Position numbers and translations under genes: made by a program. From Macrostomum hystrix (Eukaryota; Platyhelminthes; Macrostomidae), in NCBI GenBank assembly GCA_950097015.1, contig CATNEN010000007.1:8495001-8559000 (forward strand): DNA of 64,000 nt, given 5' to 3'. Positions 1-11,900 of this stretch are shown in pieces (positions within the stretch are counted from its first letter, which is position 1; every line of letters begins with the position of its first letter). The notes beneath the pieces are model-generated. The model was not told the DNA's origin, made no database searches, and worked only from the letters and a program-made list of their open reading frames with translations.

Positions 1-207
1 AGCGCCCCTCCCACGGCCCAGGGAGCGGTGTCGGCTCCAGTTGAGGGCGACTCTGGGCCTGGGCTCGGGGCCGGGGGCGGGGACTGGGCGGCTGACGCCG
101 TCGAGTTCCCGTCTCCGGCTCGGGGCCTGGGCACGGAGGAGCCCATGGCTACCGACATCGACCCGGAGGAGGAGGACCGCCTTCTGGCTGGGTCCCCCTC
201 CAAGTAG
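1..207 (+). CDS. C-terminal end of LINE ORF1 (partial)
   Basis: Frame 1 is open from the window edge to a TAG at 205-207, and LINE ORF2 starts only 12 nt later. The peptide is rich in Gly, Ala, Pro and acidic residues (it ends PEEEDRLLAGSPSK) and has no visible zinc knuckle. I infer the tail of a nucleic-acid-binding ORF1 protein from its position and from the usual two-ORF layout of I/Jockey-type LINEs. The family cannot be confirmed from 68 residues. The rest lies upstream of the window. Confidence 0.5.
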   Translation, partial: SAPPTAQGAVSAPVEGDSGPGLGAGGGDWAADAVEFPSPARGLGTEEPMATDIDPEEEDRLLAGSPSK

Positions 208-219
208 ACCTCTGCCTGC

Positions 220-3200
220 ATGATGATCCCCGGAATATCATGTCTGCAAGTTAACACCCAGCACTGCGTGGCAGCATCAGTCAATCTGATGCGCACGACA
301 GAGCGCATGATGCCGGGCCTTGTACTTGTGCAGGAGCCCTGGCTATCAAAGAACAAGCCAAGCAACATTCCTGCTGGCTATGACTGCTTCTGCATGGCAG
401 ACTCTGTCCGCCCTAGATCACTGATCTATGCCGCAAAAGCCTTAAATGCGTGGATGAGACCCGATCTCTCTAACGGGGACATCTGCGTCATCCAATCTGC
501 ACACATTGTGCCTAACAAGTTGACCCTCGTGGCATCCGCCTACCTGGCAGGCGACGCCCCCGTGGTTAGCGATACCCTCGTCGCCCTCTGTGAATTCGCC
601 AGGGCACGAAACTTCGAGCTGCTCCTCGCGGGAGATGTAAACTCGCATCACACCCACTGGGGTAGCTCAAAAATCAATGACCGCGGCGAAGAGCTCCTGG
701 CCTTCGTCAGCGGCACGCCTCTAAACTTCTGCAATGTGGGCAACACGCCCACTTTCGACAATGGGCGGTGGGCTGAGGTGCTTGACGTCACCCTGGCCTC
801 ACCCGGCATCCTCCCAAGGATGCTGGGGTGGGAGGTGTGGGAGACCGAAAGCTCGCTCTCGGACCACCGTTTCATCCGTTTCAACATCGGCACCCCCGAT
901 AAGAAGCAAAAGCCTATTTGGAGGCGTAATGTCAGAAATACCGACTGGCCCGCGTTCAGCCAAAAGCTGCATGAGGGCCTTCGGGATTCTGACCCCTCCA
1001 TGGCCATGGAAACCACGCAGGACCTGGATGGAGTGGCTGCCCTGCTGGGCGGCGCCATCACAGAGGCCTACGAAATGGCTTGCCCGCTCAAAGCCTACAA
1101 AGGCAAAAAATCGGCCCCCTGGTGGAACCCCGAGCTCGGAGTCCTAAGACGCCGAGCTAAGGCTCTCCAGAGGAAGCTGAAAACCTCGCACGACCCTGAT
1201 GACAAAGAGGCCTATACTCGCGCCATCCATGAGTTTAAGGGCCGGGTCAGAAGGGCAAAAGCGGACAAGTGGCGACAATACTGCGAAGGGCTTGAGGGCT
1301 CGCGGCCCACGGCCCGCGTGGTAAAGGCGCTCACCAACGACCGCTTCTCCAAGCTCTCATCGATTAAAAAGCCGGACGGCTCGATCACTGAGCGCCCGGA
1401 GGAAACGCTCGAGCTTATGCTAGGGCATTTCTTCCCGAGTGTACCGGCGCACTTCGGCCCAGACGACCACTCGCGTGGAGGTCAGGGCCTGGCTCAGTCA
1501 CTCGTTACGAATGACCGCATCGTTCGCGCGGCTAAGTCATTCAATCCTTTTAAAGCACCTGGGCCAGATGGTATATATCCGGCCTTTCTGCATGAAGCGG
1601 TTAAAAATGGCCGCTTCCTCCATCTCCTCTGCAGACTTCTACGGGCCTGCATCGTGCTGGGCTACGTACCAGCGCGGTGGCATGAAGCCCGGGTCGTCTT
1701 CATCCCGAAGCCCGCCAAAGGCGACTATCGCTCGGTCAAGTCTTATCGCCCGATAAGCTTGACTTCCACCTGCCTCAAGCTCATGGAAAGACTGGTGCTC
1801 TGGCGCCTTCTTACTGTAGAGCTAGGGCGGGCCCCGCTCTCACCAAACCAGCACGCCTTTCGGGCGGGCCGGTCCACGGAGAGCGCCCTCCACTGCATTG
1901 TGGAGACTCTCGAGAAGGCAGTGCTGGGCAGCGGTTTTGCCCTGGCTGTTTTCCTTGATATTGAGGGGGCCTTCGATAACGTTATTTTCGAAGCCTTTGA
2001 GAAGGCCCTGGTTTCCAGGGCCACTCACCCCCACCTCGTCCGTTGGGTCATGTACATGATCCGGAATCGCCACGTGGTGGCCCACCTCGAAGGCAGAGTG
2101 CTCTCGGCACCTGTCCTAAAAGGAGGGCCCCAAGGTGGCGTCCTCACCCCACTGCTGTGGAATCTCGTCATGGATGAGCTGCTAAAAAGCACTCGGCCTG
2201 ACCCAGTCCTGAAGGTGGGATATGCCGACGATGTGACCGCCATCTGCGCGGGCCCCTCGGCGGAAACCACCAGGGACCTCATTCAGGGCTTTATCAACAG
2301 GGCGGTGCGCTGGGCGGACCAATGCGGGCTCCGACTCTCTGAGTCCAAGACCGTTGCGGTTATGTTTACCAGCAGGCTGCGCTGGACCATTGAGCCTCTG
2401 ACTCTCTATGGCAAGAATATTGCCATGGAAAAGCAGGTCCGGTGCCTTGGTATCCTGCTAGACCATAGGCTTAACTGGACCCCGCACATTACCACAAAGG
2501 CCAAGAGGGCCCTGGCCATTCTGGCGCAAGTCAGGCGAGCCGTGGGCACCACTTGGGGGCTTACCCCCAAAAACCTTTGGTGGATTTACACGGCGATCAT
2601 TAGACCGTCAGTCGCTTACGCTGGCCTCATCTGGGCCAGTGCCATGAGCATCCAGAAAAACCTGGAGGCGCTTTATAGGGTGCAGGGCAGAGCCTGTCGC
2701 ATGACGCTGGGCGCCCCACCCTCCACTCCCTTTGAAGGCATGAACGCTTTCCTCAACGCTACACCCATTGACATTTTTGTTAAGGGGGAAGCGGCAAAGT
2801 CCACCCGTCGTCTCCTTGATGCGGGTGTATCCTTCCAGAATTCGCGAGCCTTCTCGAAGCGCTCCCTTCTGCCCCACTCTGACCTCTGCCTGAAAACTCT
2901 GGGCGAGTGCGGAGGGCTCACCATCCTTTCGGACGGGGCCCCGGCCACTTTACTCCGGAGCCACAGGTACAAAGTCAGCATCTTCCCTCGTAATGAGGTA
3001 AAGGACTGCTGGGATGACCCCGCAGTCCACTGTTACACTGACGGCTCCCTGATGAACGGTAAATCGGGATTCGGGGTGTGCGTCGCCTCGGGTGGCGAGG
3101 TCCTCTGGACCCACTCCCAACACTGTGGCAAGAGCTCAAGCGTTTTCCAAAACGAAATGCTCGCCATCAGTTTCTGTGCGGCTGAGCTGCGCCAGAGGCA

Positions 3201-3924
3201 GCTGGCTGGTCGGAGGATCTTTTTTCACTCCGACAGTCAAGCAGCCCTCAAGGCCCTCAGTCGCTGCACCTCTCGCTCCAGAACCACCTTGGACTGCAAC
3301 ACCCAGTTAAACGGTTTGGCGCAGTCTAACAAGGTGGAGCTGATGTGGATCCCTGGGCACGCCGGGCTCACAGGGAATGAGATGGCGGACGAGCTTGCAA
3401 AGGCTGGAGCAGCCAGCTCCCTGATGGGCCCGGGCCCGGAATCCCCGATCCCCGCCTCCGTTGTCAACTCCAGCATCAACCACTGGATGGAGACCCAGCA
3501 CCGGAGGAGGTGGTCCAGCACCCTGAACTGTCGCCAGTCCAGGGCTGCGGTGCCAACCCCCTCTAGTAACCTGCGTAAGGCCTTACTCAGGCTAAACCGC
3601 AGAGACCTGAGAGCAGTCACCATGGCCCTTTCGGGACATGGCTGCTTCACCAGACACCGCTACCTCCAAGGCCACGTGCCTGAGGAAACGTGTCCTTTCT
3701 GCTGCTCCGGCCGTGAAAACGCCGAGCATTTCATTTGCCACTGCCCGGCCTTCACCCGGGCTAGGCTAAAACACCTCGGGCCGGCACCGACTCTTGCCGA
3801 AGCCTGCTCGCCCGAGAACATCCCTCAGCTCGCCCACTTCCTCCGGGATACCGGCCGAGCTGATTTCTTCCCAGCCTATGGCGAGGAAGATCGCGCGGCG
3901 GAACCGACCGACGGACCACCCTGA
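220..3924 (+). CDS. LINE ORF2: endonuclease, reverse transcriptase, RNase H (intact, 1234 aa)
   Basis: This is the polyprotein of a non-LTR retrotransposon, which nicks the target and copies its RNA there. Seen in order: an apurinic-type endonuclease ([10 protein letters not shown] from residue 138, SDH at 214-216); a reverse transcriptase ([48 protein letters not shown] and catalytic YADD at 668-671); an RNase H (YTDGS with Asp941, [24 protein letters not shown] near 1043); and a C-terminal CCHC-type motif (CPFC...HFICHC near 1158-1178). An RNase H after the RT fits the I superfamily (I, Outcast, LOA and relatives) better than R1, which usually lacks it. The frame has no interruption, so the copy may be young. 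The ATG at 220 is the first Met after the ORF1 stop. Confidence 0.95.
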   Translation: MMIPGISCLQVNTQHCVAASVNLMRTTERMMPGLVLVQEPWLSKNKPSNIPAGYDCFCMADSVRPRSLIYAAKALNAWMRPDLSNGDICVIQSAHIVPNKLTLVASAYLAGDAPVVSDTLVALCEFARARNFELLLAGDVNSHHTHWGSSKINDRGEELLAFVSGTPLNFCNVGNTPTFDNGRWAEVLDVTLASPGILPRMLGWEVWETESSLSDHRFIRFNIGTPDKKQKPIWRRNVRNTDWPAFSQKLHEGLRDSDPSMAMETTQDLDGVAALLGGAITEAYEMACPLKAYKGKKSAPWWNPELGVLRRRAKALQRKLKTSHDPDDKEAYTRAIHEFKGRVRRAKADKWRQYCEGLEGSRPTARVVKALTNDRFSKLSSIKKPDGSITERPEETLELMLGHFFPSVPAHFGPDDHSRGGQGLAQSLVTNDRIVRAAKSFNPFKAPGPDGIYPAFLHEAVKNGRFLHLLCRLLRACIVLGYVPARWHEARVVFIPKPAKGDYRSVKSYRPISLTSTCLKLMERLVLWRLLTVELGRAPLSPNQHAFRAGRSTESALHCIVETLEKAVLGSGFALAVFLDIEGAFDNVIFEAFEKALVSRATHPHLVRWVMYMIRNRHVVAHLEGRVLSAPVLKGGPQGGVLTPLLWNLVMDELLKSTRPDPVLKVGYADDVTAICAGPSAETTRDLIQGFINRAVRWADQCGLRLSESKTVAVMFTSRLRWTIEPLTLYGKNIAMEKQVRCLGILLDHRLNWTPHITTKAKRALAILAQVRRAVGTTWGLTPKNLWWIYTAIIRPSVAYAGLIWASAMSIQKNLEALYRVQGRACRMTLGAPPSTPFEGMNAFLNATPIDIFVKGEAAKSTRRLLDAGVSFQNSRAFSKRSLLPHSDLCLKTLGECGGLTILSDGAPATLLRSHRYKVSIFPRNEVKDCWDDPAVHCYTDGSLMNGKSGFGVCVASGGEVLWTHSQHCGKSSSVFQNEMLAISFCAAELRQRQLAGRRIFFHSDSQAALKALSRCTSRSRTTLDCNTQLNGLAQSNKVELMWIPGHAGLTGNEMADELAKAGAASSLMGPGPESPIPASVVNSSINHWMETQHRRRWSSTLNCRQSRAAVPTPSSNLRKALLRLNRRDLRAVTMALSGHGCFTRHRYLQGHVPEETCPFCCSGRENAEHFICHCPAFTRARLKHLGPAPTLAEACSPENIPQLAHFLRDTGRADFFPAYGEEDRAAEPTDGPP

Positions 3925-4035
3925 GCGGCACCGCCTCGCTGGAGGCCGTCTGGCTGCCAGGGGTTAGCGATATGGGCGGCAACAGCCGCCTCCTCGCTGC
4001 GTCCGTCATGGAGGCCCCCTGCCGCTAAGTCAAGT

Positions 4036-4198
4036 AAGTCAAGTGGAGGTTGGCCCTCATGGGCGCGTCAATTGCACGACAAGCCACCAAACCTTCTCTC
4101 TGCAACTGCACCCTAAATGAATGTGGCCTCGCCATGGAATCGAGCTCAGGGACCTTGGTGCAAGAGGCAAACGCGTCAGACCGCTCTGCCACTCACCC
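4036..4198 (-). repeat. tRNA-derived SINE, family A, copy 1 (head half)
   Basis: Read on the minus strand, this has a pol III box A (TGGCAGAGCGG, plus 4181-4191) and a box B-like GCTCGATTCC (plus 4137-4146), as in tRNA-derived SINEs. It aligns by eye to copies at 13366, 17700, 47434 and 53619. The tail half is missing where it meets the LINE 3' end. It does not fold as a whole tRNA, so I do not call a tRNA gene. Confidence 0.7.
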
Positions 4199-4506
4199 CC
4201 CTTATATATTTGGCACCATTGAAGGAACTTAAATGCCCCAATGCACTTATAGCCATAACTGTTTCTTGATCACTAGGATTATAAATATATACAGGTTACA
4301 GGTAATATTCACTTTTTGTTGTCGGCACAACAGTTATTTCATTCTTAATCTGTTTTTGTCAGTCACTTTTGATCAGCATAATTGTTTGATATCAAGCTGC
4401 GAGCGTATTGTGAAGCAAGGAGAATCGGCTTTAAAGGAATCTACCCTAAGAGATAATCGCTCCAAGGGAATCGCAGCAGAGTCGAAACAATGGATTTGCC
4501 CCAAGA

Positions 4507-4850
4507 GAATCGCCTCTTCGGAATCGCCGAAGGGGTATTGTCCCGAGAGAATCGCCACAACGGAATCGCCACAAGATAATCGCCTCAAGAGAATCGCCTC
4601 AAGAGAATCGCCTCAAGAGAATCGCCTCAAGAGAATCGCCTCAAGAGAATCGCCTCAAGAGAATCGCCTCAAGAGAATCGCCTCAAGAGAATCGCCTCAA
4701 GAGAATCGCCTCAAGAGAATCGCCTCAAGAGAATCGCCTCAAGAGAATCGCCTCAAGAGAATCGCCTCAAGGAAATCGCCTCAAGAGAATCGCCTCAATG
4801 GAATCGCCTTAAGGGAATCGCCTCAAGAGAATCGCCACGGGAGAATCGCT
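4507..4850 (+). repeat. 14-bp minisatellite (tcaagagaatcgcc)
   Basis: About 24 tandem copies, near-identical in the middle and degenerate at both ends. Three units make 42 nt, which keeps a long open frame with a 14-residue protein period. I take that frame as a by-product, not a gene. Confidence 0.92.
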
Positions 4851-5998
4851 CAAGAAAATGGCCTCAGCCGAACTAAGAAGGTTCCACCTGTTTTTATTTC
4901 AATCTGGCCTGCAGCTATTTGCATAATCTTCGCACAGACAATAATCTCATCAAGGAAATTCAGCCTCAGGATGGTGGAGTGCTCTAGGCTGGGTGGCGCA
5001 GATAGAGATTTGACATCGGTAGCTGTTCCGTGCAGCTCTGCCGCTTGCGTGCCGCGCAGCCAGTTTCCCCATCGGTGCATTCGGCAAGCGGCTGCTGCTG
5101 TTGATCCCTGCAGCCCACTTGTCTGATGTCTGGAATAGCTAACCAGCATCCCGCCCCATCGCCCAGAGACATTGCTGCGAACTGGGATGACAGCCCGGAA
5201 TTGAAAGTGAATCGAGCGAATTGAGTCTATTTTTTCCATTGATGTACTCAAATTATAGAATTTCAGCTCGGGTGAAGCTAATCAAATATGATTTATCGTT
5301 CCGTTTTTTCAAATGTAACTTCAGACCTCTTCCGTCCTATTTGGAAATTTGCTGCCCTAAAGTCCAGCTTACGCTGGCCACTACGGTTTGGTTAGTGAGT
5401 TTCGTGCCACCAGGTGCTTGAATGAATCCAATCACGCGCATCCAGGGCCGTTAAATTGCCTCGAGATTCTGAGATTTCTGAGATTTCACACCCGTGTTTG
5501 GCCACAGAATTGTAATATGTTCTCCAAGCCACTGAAAATGCAATTTCTGCCGTCATATTAGGGAGCAGATGAGTTACAGAGTCTCGGAGTCGATCAAGAG
5601 GCGAAATTTCCTCTTTCTAGCCCACCTAGGCAATCAGCCGGGGACTGGGATCCCATCCCATATTTGGTCGGGAATGAAATGTGGGTGTTTAGAGGAAAAA
5701 GGGAGGGACGCAGCTCAATGTGGGGTGGCGGCGGTATCGTTGGGGAAGCTGGGTTGATCAGGGCAGCTCAAATCCCATTCTGCTGGTCTCGGATCCCTCG
5801 CCAAGCTCGCAGGCCAATGGGGAAGGAAGCTTAATGCAGAACCAATCGCAGCGCCTCGCTCACAAGTCCTTGGCAGGATGAAAATCGCTGCGCTCGACTG
5901 TTTTCAGAGCGCCGCTTGTTTTCAAATTGACACGACGTAAGAAGGCTTTCAGACAAGGCGAATATCCGAAACAGCTAATCCACAGCCACCCGTCAGGT
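4851..5998. other. Intergenic stretch upstream of the GPCR
   Basis: I see no convincing coding exon, RNA gene or known repeat. It should contain the promoter and 5' UTR of the receptor gene that starts at 5999, but no clear core promoter motif can be picked out by eye. Confidence 0.4.
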
Positions 5999-8900
5999 AT
6001 GCAGGCCAGCACTGCGACTTCCACTGAGCTCACAACCGAAGGAGCGCCTGCGAATGCGAGCACGACTCAAGACGCGAATGTGAGTCCAATTAATATTCTC
6101 ATTGTCATGCCGAGTAGTGTAGCAACAAGCTCATTGTCCGTGCCATACCGAGTAGTGTAGCAACAAGCTCATTGTCCGTGCCATACCGAGTAGTGTAGCA
6201 ACAAGCTCATTGTCCGTGCCATACCGAGTAGTGTTGCAACAAGCTCATTGTCCGTGCCATACCGAGTAGTGTTGCAACAAGCTCATTGTCTGTGCCATAC
6301 CTAGCAGTGTTGCAGCAAGCTCATTGTCTGTGCCATACCGAGTAGTGTTGCAGCAAGCTCATTGTCTGTGCCATACCGAGTAGTGTTGCAGCAAGCTCAT
6401 TGTCTGTGCCATACCTAGCAGTGTTGCAGCAAGCTCATTGTCTGTGCCATACCGAGTAGTGTTGCAGCAAGCTCATTGTCCGTGCCATACCGAGTAGTGT
6501 TGCAACAAGCTCATTGTCTGTGCCATACCTAGCAGTGTTGCAGCAAGCTCATTGTCTGTGCCATACCGAGTAGTGTTGCAGCAAGCTCATTGTCTGTGCC
6601 ATACCGAGTAGTGTTGCAGCAAGCTCATTGTCTGTGCCATACCGAGTAGTGTTGCAGCAAGCTCATTGTCTGTGCCATACCTAGTAGTGTTTTAACAAGC
6701 TCATTGTCTGTGCCATACCGAGTAGTGTTGCAACAAGCTCATTGTCTGTGCCATACCTAGCAGTGTTGCAGCAAGCTCATTGTCTGTGCCATACCTAGTA
6801 GTGTTTTAACAAGCTCATTGTCTGTGCCATACCGAGTAGTGTTGCAGCAAGCTCATTGTCTGTGCCATACCTAGTAGTGTTGCAGCAAGCTCATTGTCTG
6901 TGCCATACCGAGTAGTGTTGCAGCAAGCTCATTGTCTGTGCCAGTCAGTTTTCGGTTCTTTTCCAGAAGCCTGTTGACTTTCAGCTTAGTCTCGCATCGA
7001 TCAAGTTGATTTTTTGTCGCGCCGTCATCCCAGATGATGGCCCACATGCGTCAGCGCGAAGTACGCAAGCTGGCAGGGCGAGTCAATTTGGCAAATTGCT
7101 GCCTCAAATCGACGGCTGCCTCTGCCGAGGTACCTGTATTGCGGACCGGGTGGAGACAGAGTGCTTTTTAATGTGCAGCTTAGCGATTTGCAATTTAATT
7201 TTTTCAGCGCCCACCGGTAGAGCAATATCCACCACCCTGAGCTTGGGGCTGCGCCAGCTAAAGCCACTACTGACTCAAACACTCCATCCTATACCGCTGC
7301 TTATACCACTGCTGCTTGCCTGAAGTGCTTAAGGTAGACCGTGTTGTGTGCGTGTGTTGAGCAGAACTCAAACTAGCTTCTGCCATGCAGCGGGCGGACT
7401 CCATCATCTTTCGCAGCCTCCGTTCTCCTCCCTTCCGGTTGCCGCCGCCAACTTTCCCAGCCGATCCCGCATCATAGCCAGCCTTGCACTTCCAGACTGC
7501 CCCCGCGCCTGCTCACCGCAGCGCAGCTTCTCACTCGGCTCCTCTTAATTTCGCACATTTCTGCCGGCCGCCACCACACGGCCTACAGTTCAGTTCTGCT
7601 CAATCGACGAGATTTCCTTTGCCGCTCGGGTTTCATTTCGCATCAACTTTTTGCCTCTCACCGTCTCCGGCGCGCCCGCAGCTTGTCAGTCTCGGATCAG
7701 TTCCCTGAACTTGAATTTTGGTCGGGGTGGAGCCTCCGAGCAGCTCACGGCGGCAGTTGAGGATCTGCCCGATCGAATCAGCGGCACAAAAGCCGGCCAG
7801 ATTAATCGGAAAATGAACTTTGCTCTCCGCCCCCTCCCGCGCAGCCGCGCAACTCCCGCGAGCCTCCAGTCATCGGGCTGGAAAAAATGGAATTGCTGGA
7901 CTCGCGGCGAGGAGAGGCGCACTTAATGCGGACTGGGCAATGCAATATTGCTTAAACCGAAAGCCTTGACAGAGAGCTTGGCTGCTTGCCCACCAAAAGT
8001 ACAATTTGATAGGTCTATCGGTACATACGTCAATTTAGAATTTCAATTTGAGGTACTTTAGGCGGCTCTGCTTCGTCTCTAGACCCAGTCATCTTGGTTT
8101 GTGATTCCTAGTATTTTGAGTCTTCACCCGTCTCGATCTAGGACTTGCAGTCCAGTAATAAGTCAGCACCAATGAGATAAGTGAGGTTCACAATCCAACC
8201 TTCGAGTTGGTCCCAGATGTAAGGAGGGTAGAGCTGAGAATCCATCTGATAGTGTGAGGACAAAGAAGCGAAATGTGAAGTAGGCTCCGAATAAGGACTA
8301 CTAAGGTAGCTAACTAGTAACCACTAGTGGTCTTTGTCGATTATATTTGGTACTCAGTGGTGACCATGCACAGGGCTCGTGATAGGCGCAGATGTACATT
8401 AGACATTCATGTATATCAACGCACACAACGCTATAACTCAGGGCATACAACTAACACGACTGAAAGAATGAGCGCCTACCCTATAGTGACTCGCGTCAGA
8501 GCTGCCTGCACACTCGCGAACTCCAGGGCCTCGCAATCAGAGCTTGAATGTCTGCAGCGAGAAAGGCGGCTTACCGAACTGACACATCGATGACGGGCCG
8601 TTGATTGCTTTGGCCGCTGGAAAACCAAGCCCCTTGCGCGGCAACTTCTTTTTCCTGGAAATCGACTTGTTTGTTGACCCAGGCCACTTTTTTCTGGCCC
8701 ATGTTCCGGCCCTTTGGCAGCCTCGTTCTATTTTAATCCAGATCTTGCTCTGCGATTCTTGGCTCATCACTGACAGAACTGATGCCACACTAAATATCAA
8801 ATACCTGCGTGATTGTGTACCTGCATGCGTGCGTGTCTGTGATTAGCGGAATGTGCGTGCAAAATTGCCTCCTCGCTGGCTTTGGGTCGCCAAAATGATG

Positions 8901-11900
8901 CAACATAAAACATAGCACATGCAAAGCAACAGTTTTTGAATCTTGTTAAAAACTGCAGCAATTAGTTGTATACCACGAATCGATTTGGTGCTGCCAGTCA
9001 TTCTCACTGCCAAACCGCACCGTCACAACCAACTCTCCAGCAGCTGAACCAGCTGGGCTACTTCCTGTCGCTGTCGCTGAACCTGGTGCTCATTGTGGCC
9101 GGCAACGCCGCCCTGCTTGTGAGCGTCGCCAGGCGTCAGAAATGCCGCATGACCTGCTTCATCACCAACCTGGGCGTGGCGGGTGAGCTGGGGTCATTGA
9201 GCTCGGTCAGATGTGGCTGGTGGTGGTGTGGCTGGTTGGCTACAGGACTTCCAAGCGGAGCTGGACTGTTGTCCGACTATTGCACTTTAAGAAGGCACAA
9301 TTTTCACAAAGTCATTCAATATGAGAATGTCATTTCACATTGCTAACTCTAAGCTTAGACACTGGCTTAAAACTTACCTTTTGATTTTATGAAACGATGC
9401 TCTGCGATCTAGCAGGCCAAGCTGTCACAGGCACGGATGCTAGCAGGCCAAGCTGTCACAGGCACGGATGCTAGCAGGCCAAGCTGTCACAGGCACGGAT
9501 GCTAGCAGGCCAAGCTGTCACAGGCACGGATGCTAGCAGGCCAAGCTGTCACAGGCACGGATGCTAGCAGGCCAAGCTGTCACAGGCACGGATGCTAGCA
9601 GGCCAAGCTGTCACAGGCACGGATGCTAGCAGGCCAAGCTGTCACAGGCACGGATGCTAGCAGGCCAAGCTGTCACAGGCACGGATGCTAGCAGGCCAAG
9701 CTGTCACAGGCACGGATGCTAGCAGGCCAAGCTGTCACAGTCACTGCCTAAGTGCCAGAGATCTCCAAAGCCAAAGCGTATTTTCAGTATAGCTCGGAAA
9801 CAATAGACTGATTTGAATAAAAATATATTCGTTTTACCCCTTTCAGAAAACCCAATGAATGGCGACTAAAATGACTTAAATGCGGGTCGGCAATTTTCTA
9901 AAATGCTTTCGATCTGGTTATTGCTGCCCTTTTATTCTAAACGACACGTGAATATCGCAGTCTGCTTCAGCCCAGACCATGAACAATGACTTGCCTGAAA
10001 ACCATATTTGAGCATGAATCGGGTATACTGAATGGGACACAAATAATATTATAGTCAGGGGAATTTAAGAACTGGATGCGAATTCAGATTCAATTCCAGT
10101 TTTGAGCTTGAACATCGGCTCACCTGGTCCGGGTTCATTGGATTCATAAATATTTGTCATAGGCGCACCCGACCTCCCTACTCAAACAGACTCTTAATTA
10201 GTTCCTTTTTCAAAATTAGAGAGTAGGCCACTGTACTCAGCATTTTAATGAATCAGAGAGTCAGATATCCTAATTAGGCCACTAAGGGAGAAATGACTTT
10301 TTCAATCGCAGAAAGTTACTTTGGAAAATCCTGCAACACCGGCCTTTAAAATGTGATTGACACGGTCGCCTGGTCTCCGGGGCACGTGCTTTCGCTTCTT
10401 GACTTCATTTTTTTTCTTGCGTGCCCGCTAACTCTCTCATCATCTTCTTTGGGTCCATAGATTTCAATCTCCGTTGTCAATAGATAAATTGCGCACGTCA
10501 CATTAGGTGCTATTTTCTGCTTAATCTGAAGCGAATTTAAAGTTATTTGATTCCCGAAAGAGACTAAAACACACTTAAAAGCAAAAGGTTATAAGAATGG
10601 AATATTAAAATATATTGACAAATTTAAGTTAAAGATTGATAGCCAGATGTACAGTACACCATCCATAAGATGTGTACAGGTGTTCAGTCCGTGGACTGGG
10701 GAGGCCGCCATTCCATTCGAATTTCTCAATCGCGCCGACCCAACCCCTCTTGCTCTGTTGCTACCCAGGAATCCAGGTCACATTGCGAGTTGTCTGTCGC
10801 GCAGCATTCTAAGCAGACAAACTTTCACCCCACCTAACCTAGCTGGGCGGCTCATTGCATCACAATGGTACAACAGAACAAAGGCAGCGGAGATAATGGA
10901 TGAAAATTCTCTTTCTAGCCACCCTTTGAAGTGAGCCGCCAACAAGTAAAAGTACAACCATTAGCGCCGAGTTGGCGGTCAATATTATCAAGCTCTGCAT
11001 GAAGACAACATTATCTACTTCGATAGGCAAATAAAGCATTTTAAGTTCCCTTTAAAGAAGGCCAGTCCAGAAGCACTTGACGCTCAGACATCGGGCGCTA
11101 ATGTACTGGGCATGAATAATTCTCACTGGCTGCAGAAACGTAAAAAAAACATTTCCGCATTTCCCACTTTGATTAAATCCGCCGGGATCCTCTTGTTTTC
11201 GTCGGCCACTTCAAAAGTAGAAAGAGAAATAGTCTCGGTTGGCTTTGGTAGACCGCGGCCGCCTCAGAAGGACAGCCGAGGCGGACTCCGTAGCCCCACA
11301 GAAGCAGGGCCAAATCGAATTTGCCTGCATGACTTCGGGAAAAAATTGGATTATGCCCCGGCCGAGAGCAGCGCAACATTTCTTGGAAAGTTGCAGTGGG
11401 ACTCCCAGTTCAGACTAACTGCCAAATGGTGGCGCATTACCATAGACAATCCAGTTCAACGCACTGGCAGGGTCACTGCGAAGGTTTTGCAATGGATCTC
11501 AACCGTAGACAATGCCATCTGGAAGTTTGATACAACAGCCGGCCTTTGTAAAGCAGTCTTAATTTCAAAGCTAATCATTCTTTAGTTTAGAAAAATGGAT
11601 CCCCTACCCACAGACCTCATGGTCGGCCTATTCCTGGTGCTGCCGCAGATTATTGAGAGACTGATGGTGCAGTTCTACGGGCCTGAGTTTCTCTGCAAGA
11701 TGAAATTCTTTTCTCAGGTAAGTTTGCTAACACATTTGCTGTACTCTTGGCAGCTCCATCAGGCAGACAAATTGCCTGGACCAGTTGAATTGTACAAGCC
11801 TTTTTGCGGACCAATCAGGTCAAGACCAGTGTGACATCCCAGTGACATCCTGGTGTCTAGAGACATCCCAGTGTCTAGTGACATCCCAGTGTCTAGTGAC

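Larger units (their letters stand above)
1..4035 (+). mobile_element. Non-LTR retrotransposon (LINE, I-type with RNase H), 5' truncated by the window
   Basis: The element holds the end of ORF1, the whole of ORF2 and a 3' UTR of about 110 nt. It ends in short direct repeats (aagtcaagtaagtcaagt, about 4024-4041) that look like a LINE tail. Just after this tail lies the head half of a family A SINE in reverse orientation. The simplest reading is that the LINE inserted into an older SINE copy, and the other SINE half would then lie left of the window. The GC-rich coding sequence contrasts with the AT-rich flank. Confidence 0.85.

Noticed and set aside
4233..5126. A 297-codon frame with a 14-residue repeat (ENRLKRIASRESPQ)
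   Set aside because: Follows the 14-bp array (3 x 14 nt). Flanking parts of the frame show no domain or conserved start.
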